Shown piece by piece: positions 6,995 to 11,083 of a DNA stretch of 11,083 nucleotides (within the stretch, counting starts at the first letter, position 1; the number at the start of each line of letters is the position of its first letter). The stretch is from Bacteroidales bacterium (lineage in GTDB: Bacteria; Bacteroidota; Bacteroidia; Bacteroidales; Porphyromonadaceae). The position numbers and the translations under genes are program-made. The notes below the pieces were generated by a model. That model saw only the letters and a program-made list of their open reading frames with translations. It was not told the DNA's origin and did not search any database. The DNA is taken from the NCBI GenBank assembly GCA_004555765.1, contig SFHG01000053.1, positions 1-11,083 on the forward strand, read 5' to 3'.

Positions 6995-7552
6995 ATGAGC
7001 TTTGAAGAGATAAGCGGTTCCTTCACGCCCAAAGAGACGAAAAGCGAGCGCTACCTGAAAATTCGCAGTACAATTCCCGCTTTCTTTTCGAGCGGGGTGC
7101 CGGCATTCTCCGCCGCCAATAATTTCATCGCCCTTCTGCACGAGGCGATGGGCAATCTCTGGACCGGATTTTATTTCGTCGACACTCCGGAGAAAAAAGA
7201 GCCGACGCTTCACCTCGGATTCTTCCAAGGGTCAGCTGCCTGTGACACCATTCTTTATGGACGAGGAGTATGTGGCACCGCGCTCAAAGAAGCCGAGACA
7301 CAGGTCGTGCGGGATGTGGCGCTTTACCCCGGTCACATCGCATGCTCCTCTGCGTCCAAAAGCGAAATCGTCCTACCCTTAAAGGACGAAAAGGGCAGAG
7401 TAATCGGCGTACTCGATATGGACAGCGACGAGATAGGAGCCTATGATGATGTCGATCGCTCGGCTCTCGAAGAAATTGTGAGCGACTTAGCCCCGAAGCT
7501 GTCCGTGGTGTATCGTACCCTTAGCCCTCTATTTAGTCCACAAGACGAGTAA
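6995..7552 (+). CDS. msrC: free methionine-(R)-sulfoxide reductase (GAF domain)
   Basis: A 185-residue cytosolic GAF-domain enzyme that reduces free methionine-(R)-sulfoxide to methionine, using thioredoxin as final reductant. Family motifs are complete: FFQGSAAC with C83, GRGVCGTA with C93, YPGHIACSSASKSEIVLPL with C117, and GVLDMDS with D141 and D143. The three cysteines sit one position below C84, C94 and C118 of the E. coli enzyme, with identical spacing (numbers recalled), so the catalytic and resolving residues are present and the protein should be active. The start at 6995 gives the usual N-terminal helix before the GAF core. It has its own promoter at 6890-6919 and is divergent from the kinase-like gene. 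The sequence AAAGCGCTTTTTATTTT overlapping the stop is a palindrome before T's but has no proper loop. No other gene shares its transcript on sight. Confidence 0.94.
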   Translation: MSFEEISGSFTPKETKSERYLKIRSTIPAFFSSGVPAFSAANNFIALLHEAMGNLWTGFYFVDTPEKKEPTLHLGFFQGSAACDTILYGRGVCGTALKEAETQVVRDVALYPGHIACSSASKSEIVLPLKDEKGRVIGVLDMDSDEIGAYDDVDRSALEEIVSDLAPKLSVVYRTLSPLFSPQDE

Positions 7553-7590
7553 AGCGCTTTTTATTTTGTAGCACTTACTCTATTATTTGG

Positions 7591-7621
7591 ATTGATAATT
7601 GTAAAAAAGATTGTATCTTTG
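7591..7621 (+). promoter_or_regulatory. -33/-7 promoter of the AraC-family gene
   Basis: ATTG at 7591-7594, a 19-base spacer and TATCTTTG at 7614-7621 are a near-ideal Bacteroidetes promoter. Transcription would begin near 7628, leaving a leader of about 95 bases to the ATG at 7723. No recognised riboswitch or strong hairpin is seen in that leader. Confidence 0.82.
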
Positions 7622-7722
7622 CGATAGGGTTGTTCGGGGAACTTTAGGTATTTTTCCCATCGAAGCAGTCCTAAGAGTGGTGGCTTTTTGGTCACACGTG
7701 CCGCTTCCGGTGCCGGGTCTTT

Positions 7723-8709
7723 ATGTCTCGGACACAAGGGGGCGGTGATATGTACCTTTCATATTCACAAAAACGTATGCACGATTTTTCTGAACCAGTA
7801 AACTTATCCCGACACCTCGAGTGCCACTTTTACGCAGGCAATCACTGTCCATTTGAAACCAAACTCTACAAAAAGGGAACTTCTTTGGAGAGTTCCACAG
7901 GAGACAAATATATGTTTGTCTTCACGGACGGATCTTCCGTCATAAGCATTGACAAATCAGGCCGGCTCAATCTGTCTGGGACGGACACGTGCAGTGATCC
8001 CCGTTTCTTCTTTCTTGGAGCAGACACGGATTTCAAGGTCACTGCCAACTCGGATAACGTCCGGATCAGTACGTTTGCGTTCGATAAGCCCGCCCAGCTG
8101 TGCGGAACCTATTCCATTAGCCAGCTCAAGCCGTTTGCCCCGAGCGAACACAAGTTCACGACCCTTCCCGTCAATGACGCGCTCAGTCGCACGGTCGACA
8201 GCATCGTACAACTGTATGAAGCACGCCTCCGGTGCAGCAACATCCTCTCAATGAAGCTCCAAGAAATCTTCTTTGTCATCTCCGCATACTATACGTCTGA
8301 GGATCTCGGCAGGCTTTTGGCTCCGCTTTTGAGGAAAGAAATCGACTTCAAAGAGTTTGTGACCCAAAACTTCCTGCGTTGCGACACCGTTCAAGACCTG
8401 GCAGACCTCAGAGGCGAGAATATCCGCCAGTTCAAAAAGGAATTCTCCGAAGCGTTCAACGTCCCCCCTTACACGTGGATGCTCCAGCAGAAAGCAAAGT
8501 TTATCGACGAACGCCTTGCGGATCCCACCGTCCCCTTCTCCGAGATCGTGGCGGACTTCCGGTTCTCTTCTCCAAGCCACTTCACCGTCTTCTGCCGCCG
8601 ACAGTTCAATATGACACCGACACAGAGACGCCGAATGCTTATCCGTGACGAGGCTCAAAAAAGAGCGGCAGAGCGTCGTGCACGCCACCCGAACATTTTG
8701 GAGAAATAA
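7723..8709 (+). CDS. AraC-family transcriptional regulator
   Basis: A 328-residue cytosolic DNA-binding protein. The C-terminal ~100 residues (about 211-305) form the double helix-turn-helix of the AraC/XylS family: DTVQDLADLRGENIRQFKKEF gives the first unit, though it is shortened and divergent, and VPFSEIVADFRFSSPSHFTVFCRRQFNMTP is a classic second unit. The N-terminal ~200 residues are beta-rich then helical, like a sensor/dimerisation part; no known ligand domain is recognisable. A basic tail (RRR, KRAAERRARH) ends the protein. ATG at 7723 and an in-frame ATG at 7750 are both possible starts; the second would remove nine residues rich in glycine and cannot be excluded. It has a strong promoter at 7591-7621, and slyD follows after 39 bases on the same strand. 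Target genes are unknown; slyD or self-control is only a guess. Confidence 0.88.
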   Translation: MSRTQGGGDMYLSYSQKRMHDFSEPVNLSRHLECHFYAGNHCPFETKLYKKGTSLESSTGDKYMFVFTDGSSVISIDKSGRLNLSGTDTCSDPRFFFLGADTDFKVTANSDNVRISTFAFDKPAQLCGTYSISQLKPFAPSEHKFTTLPVNDALSRTVDSIVQLYEARLRCSNILSMKLQEIFFVISAYYTSEDLGRLLAPLLRKEIDFKEFVTQNFLRCDTVQDLADLRGENIRQFKKEFSEAFNVPPYTWMLQQKAKFIDERLADPTVPFSEIVADFRFSSPSHFTVFCRRQFNMTPTQRRRMLIRDEAQKRAAERRARHPNILEK

Positions 8710-8748
8710 TTACGCCTCTCACTTTTATTAAACGACAAAACATTAGTT

Positions 8749-9435
8749 ATGAAGATAAATAAGGACAAACTTGTGCGCGTCCATTACCGTCTCTACCGGG
8801 GCGAAGATACTTCCGACCTTGTGGAAGAGACCTACGGCAATGACCCTATGGAATACATCCAGGGATTCGGCCTTTTGATCCCTGCTTTTGAAACCCAACT
8901 TTTGGGCAAAAAGGCTGGTGATACTTTCGATTTCGTGATTCCCGTAGATGATGCCTATGGTCGGGTCAATCCTGATCTACAGATGACTCTTCCCAAAGAG
9001 ACGTTCTTCGTAGACGGCGTTTTTGACGAAGAAATGGTACACACCGGTGCGGTACTGCCGATGCTCACCAGTGACGGTCAACAGGTAGAGGGAGAAGTCA
9101 TCGACGTATGGGAAGAAGGTGTAGATATGGACTTCAACCATCCCCTTGCCGGTGAGACTCTCCATTTTGTGGGCGAAGTGACGGAGGTTCGTGATCCGTC
9201 TCCGGATGAACTGAAAGCCTATACGGACACTCATCACCATCACCACCACGAAGGGGGCGACTGCTGTGGCGGGCATCACCACCACGAAGGGGGCGACTGC
9301 TGCGGCGGACATCATCACCACGAAGAGGGTGACCATTGCTGCGGCGGACATCATCACCACGAAGAGGGTGACCATTGCTGCGGTGGTCATCACCACCACG
9401 AGGATGGGCAATGCTCTTGCCACGACAAGAATTAA
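8749..9435 (+). CDS. slyD: FKBP-type peptidyl-prolyl isomerase, SlyD-like, with His/Cys-rich tail
   Basis: A 228-residue cytosolic prolyl isomerase/chaperone. Residues 1-72 and 131-148 form the FKBP core: VRVHYRLY, YIQGFGLLIPAFETQLLGKKAGD and VPVDDAYG-like IPVDDAYG, with FNHPLAGETLHFVGEV closing the fold. Residues ~73-130 are the inserted flap domain that gives SlyD its chaperone activity. The tail from 162 onwards holds 25 histidines and 10 cysteines, arranged as HHHH-EGGD-CCGG-type repeats and ending CSCHDKN. Such tails bind Ni2+ or Zn2+ in SlyD proteins, which in other bacteria deliver nickel to hydrogenase or buffer metals; no hydrogenase or urease gene is visible here. It follows the AraC-family gene by 39 bases without a clear promoter of its own, so it may be co-transcribed. 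A terminator lies 71 bases after the stop. Confidence 0.94.
   Translation: MKINKDKLVRVHYRLYRGEDTSDLVEETYGNDPMEYIQGFGLLIPAFETQLLGKKAGDTFDFVIPVDDAYGRVNPDLQMTLPKETFFVDGVFDEEMVHTGAVLPMLTSDGQQVEGEVIDVWEEGVDMDFNHPLAGETLHFVGEVTEVRDPSPDELKAYTDTHHHHHHEGGDCCGGHHHHEGGDCCGGHHHHEEGDHCCGGHHHHEEGDHCCGGHHHHEDGQCSCHDKN
9250..9399 (+). repeat. in-frame tandem repeats encoding the SlyD metal-binding tail
   Basis: Two 36-base units (9250-9285, 9286-9321) encode EGGDCCGGHHHH, and two 39-base units (9322-9360, 9361-9399) encode EEGDHCCGGHHHH. Within each pair the DNA is nearly identical, and the two pairs are clearly related. All unit lengths are multiples of three, so gain or loss of units would change the tail without a frameshift. 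Confidence 0.93.
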
Positions 9436-9506
9436 AGTGAAATAATCTTCATACAAAGGGGACGACATGAGATGACTTTCTCTACCCTCTGCATCTAATA
9501 ACTTTT

Positions 9507-9550
9507 TTGACCGTACCGAGAAAGAATTTTCGGTGCGGTCAAGTTTATTA
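9507..9550 (+). terminator. probable terminator of slyD
   Basis: Arms TTGACCGTACCGA (9507-9519) and TCGGTGCGGTCAA (9530-9542) pair over 13 positions with one wobble that is U-G in plus-strand RNA. The loop is 10 bases. The exit sequence GTTTATTA is only a moderate U-tract. Its position after slyD and the strand of the wobble favour plus-strand termination. Confidence 0.72.
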
Positions 9551-9600
9551 CGAGGTACAGGCCTAAAAGATTTTCCCGATCAGACCAAAATTAGAAACCT

Positions 9601-9917
9601 CCAGGGCTGACGCATTAGAAACTTTGCCAACAAAGAATCATCGCATAAAGCCCCGGAGGGGCAGGACGGCTCCAACGGAGTCGAATCTCGGTAGACCGGT
9701 ACGAAGACCGCGTTAGCGGTCGATGTGCCGGGGAGAGAGGGACATCCTTTCTTGATTTCTGTGGCTCCATTAGAAACCAAATTATCCATTCAGCTTCTAC
9801 GGAGCTGTAAAAGGGTCAGAATATCGCTGATGCCCCGTGGTACTCTGTGCCACTCCGCCCCTCCGGAGCTTTACATACCACACTAATCTCGAAATGTTTC
9901 TAATGCGTCAGCCCTGC
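9601..9917. mobile_element. 317-bp MITE-like non-autonomous element
   Basis: The ends carry perfect 21-bp terminal inverted repeats (9602-9622 and 9896-9916), of which the shared core is GGGCTGACGCATTAGAAAC. Inside them, 17-bp subterminal inverted repeats (9646-9662 and 9857-9873, 16 of 17 matching) sit almost symmetrically, 23 and 22 bases from the terminal repeats. AGAAACCT occurs directly outside both ends (9593-9600, 9918-9925), as expected for a target duplication of 8 bases (10 bases match if two more are counted). No transposase is encoded; a minus-strand open frame of 69 codons crosses the left end and is taken as chance. The interior is a row of hairpins (see the ncRNA entry). Mobility would depend on a transposase elsewhere that recognises these ends; I cannot name the IS family from sight. 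Confidence 0.88.
9650..9853 (+). ncRNA. candidate structured RNA: row of hairpins inside the MITE
   Basis: Five hairpins are visible. H1 GCCCC-gga-GGGGC, 9650-9662. H2 arms 9667-9673 and 9677-9683, loop AAC. H3 outer stem 9696-9702 with 9725-9731, symmetric GAA/GAT internal loop, inner stem GACCGC-gtta-GCGGTC at 9706-9721. H4 arms 9791-9797 and 9801-9807, loop TAC. H5 arms 9837-9843 and 9847-9853, loop TCT. H2, H3 (outer stem), H4 and H5 each have one non-Watson-Crick position, and in all four it is G-U in plus-strand RNA and A-C on the other strand. That bias suggests folding as plus-strand RNA. No promoter is identified, and a role in transposition as DNA cruciforms is an alternative. Confidence 0.4.
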
Positions 9918-9965
9918 AGAAACCTCCCAAGAGACCTTCTTGCAAGGATCTTTGTACGGCAGAAG

Positions 9966-10020
9966 AAGACAGGAAAAGGCATCCGGACCTCCGCCTATTA
10001 AGCGAAAGTCCGGATGCCTT
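9966..10020 (-). terminator. terminator of the DUF2795 gene
   Basis: A perfect 13-bp inverted repeat, AAGGCATCCGGAC at 9976-9988 and its complement at 10008-10020, has a 19-base loop. Reading leftwards on the minus strand the hairpin is followed by a T-rich exit, TTTTCCTGTCTTCTTCT including the last stem bases. It lies 35 bases beyond the stop of the minus-strand gene at 10055. Confidence 0.8.
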
Positions 10021-10054
10021 CTCGTAGCAAAAGCTCAAGGGCTGTCCAACCGAA

Positions 10055-10276
10055 TCAATACTCTTCTTCGTCGAAGAAGAAATCCTCTTTGGAAGGATAG
10101 TCAGGCCAGATCTCCTCTATAGACTCGTAGGTTTCCCCCTCGTCTTCGATTTCTTGGAGGTTTTCGATCACTTCCATCGGCGCACAGGTGCGCTGAGCAA
10201 AGTCGATCAATTCGTCTTTAGTGGCAGGCCATGGTGCATCGTCGAGTTTGGATGCGAGTTCGAGTGTCCAATACAT
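10055..10276 (-). CDS. DUF2795 domain small acidic protein
   Basis: A 73-residue cytosolic protein of a family conserved across Bacteroidales. It opens with YWTLELASKLDDAPWPATKDEL, followed by a helix (LIDFAQRTC), then APMEVIENLQEIEDEGETYESIEEIWPDYP, and ends in an acidic, phenylalanine-rich tail FFFDEEEY. The first ~55 residues match the DUF2795 pattern; the function of the family is unknown, so none is assigned. Length is full for the Bacteroidales form. Expression is from a promoter at 10427-10457 with a leader of about 145 bases, and a terminator follows the stop. The gene upstream on the same strand is recQ; there is no sign that the two work together. Confidence 0.9.
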   Translation of the reverse strand: MYWTLELASKLDDAPWPATKDELIDFAQRTCAPMEVIENLQEIEDEGETYESIEEIWPDYPSKEDFFFDEEEY

Positions 10277-10426
10277 ATTTAGTCAGTTGCTCTAAATAAT
10301 TTGTTTTCTTTTCGTCGTTAGTTGGATACCTATCTTTTCGTCCGATAAAGTAACCGACACTTCGCCCAAAAAGTTTACGCAAAGGCTTGTTTTATCCGGC
10401 AGGAAGCTTAGCTCCCTAACCGCGTG

Positions 10427-10457
10427 CAAAAATAATAAATTCGCCCAAATTACCAAA
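10427..10457 (-). promoter_or_regulatory. -33/-7 promoter of the DUF2795 gene
   Basis: Read on the minus strand, TTTG (10457-10454), a 19-base spacer and TATTTTTG (10434-10427) match the Bacteroidetes promoter exactly. Transcription would start near 10420, about 145 bases before the ATG at 10276. It lies just after the recQ stop, and no terminator separates them, so some readthrough from recQ is likely. Confidence 0.78.
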
Positions 10458-10483
10458 GCCTTTTCGAGAGATGCTTAAAACAT

Positions 10484-11083
10484 TCAGTCCGTCAACTCCG
10501 GGATATATACAAAGGACTTATTCTCAGGAATATATCTAACGGGATGATTCTCTCTTTCGTAGAAGGCTTCCATCTTCTCGATGTCTTTGGAAGTCAATGA
10601 TGCGTACTTCGATCGAATAAAGTCCTCCGTTACGGCTCCCGTCTCAGTCACCAACACCTCTATTTCATCAATGATGCGGTAAGTAAGTCCCTTCGGTTTT
10701 TCCGCCAAACACCAATCGCAGTACCCACACGGGAGAGTATCCTTTTCCCCAAAGTACCCTTGCAGGTATCGGGATCGGCAACCGTCTCTGTCTTGGAGGT
10801 ATTCGATCATATTCTCGCACCGGGCTTCATCCCTATCCTTCATCTCTTCGTAAGCCGACTTGGGGATAAAAATTTTCTCCCGGAGTACACGGCTTTCGAG
10901 CATAGTGATTGTGCGGACTTTTGCCCCCGGAATATAATCGATAACCTTCCACCTCTTCAAGTCTCTAAGCATCGTCTTGAGACGGATTTTGTCCACGCCT
11001 ACGAGATTGGCGACTTTGGTCTCCTCGATGGGAACATAATCGGCAAAAAGACCTGTGTAGGTTCTAAGAAGTGCGATAACGAG
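10484..11083 (-). CDS. recQ: RecQ-family ATP-dependent DNA helicase, C-terminal part
   Basis: The 199 visible residues are the C-terminal end of a 3'-5' DNA helicase used in recombination and repair; the frame is open to the window edge, so the ATPase domains lie outside and a GTG at 10996 is an internal valine codon. The winged-helix/zinc region is recognisable: YTGLFADYVPIEETKVANL and DKIRLKTMLRDLKRWKVIDY precede the four-cysteine zinc module, seen as ARCENMIEYL, then CRSRYLQGYFGE and CGYCDWC. The last ~70 residues after CLAEKPKG are a helical segment in place of a typical HRDC domain, which I do not recognise; this matches the short RecQ paralogue common in Bacteroidetes, as far as I recall. 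No terminator is visible after the stop. Confidence 0.93.
   Translation of the reverse strand, partial: LVIALLRTYTGLFADYVPIEETKVANLVGVDKIRLKTMLRDLKRWKVIDYIPGAKVRTITMLESRVLREKIFIPKSAYEEMKDRDEARCENMIEYLQDRDGCRSRYLQGYFGEKDTLPCGYCDWCLAEKPKGLTYRIIDEIEVLVTETGAVTEDFIRSKYASLTSKDIEKMEAFYERENHPVRYIPENKSFVYIPELTD

Larger units (their letters stand above)
9593..9925. repeat. flanking direct repeat (target-site duplication) of the MITE
   Basis: AGAAACCT at 9593-9600 and 9918-9925 bracket the element. The match extends to AGAAACCTCC only because the element's first two bases and the right flank both read CC. An 8-base duplication leaves the terminal repeats exactly aligned, apart from the outermost base pair. 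Confidence 0.78.

Noticed and set aside
7551..7570. AAAGCGCTTTTTATTTT overlapping the end of the sulfoxide reductase gene as a terminator
   Set aside because: The 10-bp palindrome has no loop once paired, leaving at most three A-T pairs; it is too weak to call.
9232..9249. Six-histidine run resembling a cloning tag or vector contamination
   Set aside because: The run continues into natural EGGDCCGG/HHHH repeats in frame with a SlyD core, and normal genomic sequence follows.
8977..9468. Minus-strand open frame with hydrophobic repeats (VVVM runs) opposite slyD
   Set aside because: It is the antisense reading of the His/Cys-rich repeats; CAC/CAT codons read backwards give Val/Met, so the apparent membrane protein is an artefact.
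9580..9789. Minus-strand open frame of 69 codons across the left end of the MITE
   Set aside because: It crosses the terminal repeat and the hairpin region, ends outside the element, has no start context or family resemblance, and its composition follows the repeat DNA.

Overview
The window reads as chromosomal DNA of a Bacteroidales bacterium, most likely Porphyromonas or a close relative. The reasons are a Bacteroidetes-style V-type ATPase operon end, the absence of Shine-Dalgarno sequences before starts, several TTG/TAnnTTTG promoters of the Bacteroidetes -33/-7 type with a 19-base spacer, a ClpC with the Bacteroidetes linker (SDTP-LD), and a conserved small DUF2795 protein. The genus is inference; the higher-level placement is better supported.

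Layout. 1-2366: the last two genes of a V-type ATPase operon (subunit I, open at the window start, and proteolipid K), closed by a strong terminator. 2525-3732: an A-rich, overlapping two-gene unit encoding a J-like HPD/coiled-coil protein and a stand-alone HIRAN protein, which looks like accessory DNA between housekeeping genes. 3784-6856 (minus strand): a ClpC-type unfoldase lacking the usual N-terminal Clp_N domain, downstream of a cytidylate-kinase-like gene, and sharing a terminator region with the convergent HIRAN gene. 6890-7552: a symmetric divergent promoter/operator, then a free methionine-(R)-sulfoxide reductase. 7591-9435: an AraC-family regulator with its own promoter, followed closely by a SlyD-type FKBP with a long His/Cys metal-binding tail. 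9436-10054: non-coding DNA holding a 317-bp MITE-like element with 21-bp terminal inverted repeats, a flanking direct repeat and a chain of hairpins. 10055-11083 (minus strand): DUF2795 gene with its own promoter, and the C-terminal end of a RecQ helicase that runs off the window.

How the genes relate. The ATPase genes form one ion-pumping machine, and the Na+-ligand positions of subunit K are conserved. ClpC, SlyD, the methionine sulfoxide reductase and the J-like protein are all protein- or redox-quality-control functions, but only the J-like/HIRAN pair, the kinase/clpC pair and perhaps araC/slyD look transcriptionally linked. The points most worth a second look are the J-like/HIRAN pair, the G-U-biased hairpins inside the MITE, the N-domain-less ClpC and the mirrored promoter between the kinase and reductase genes.
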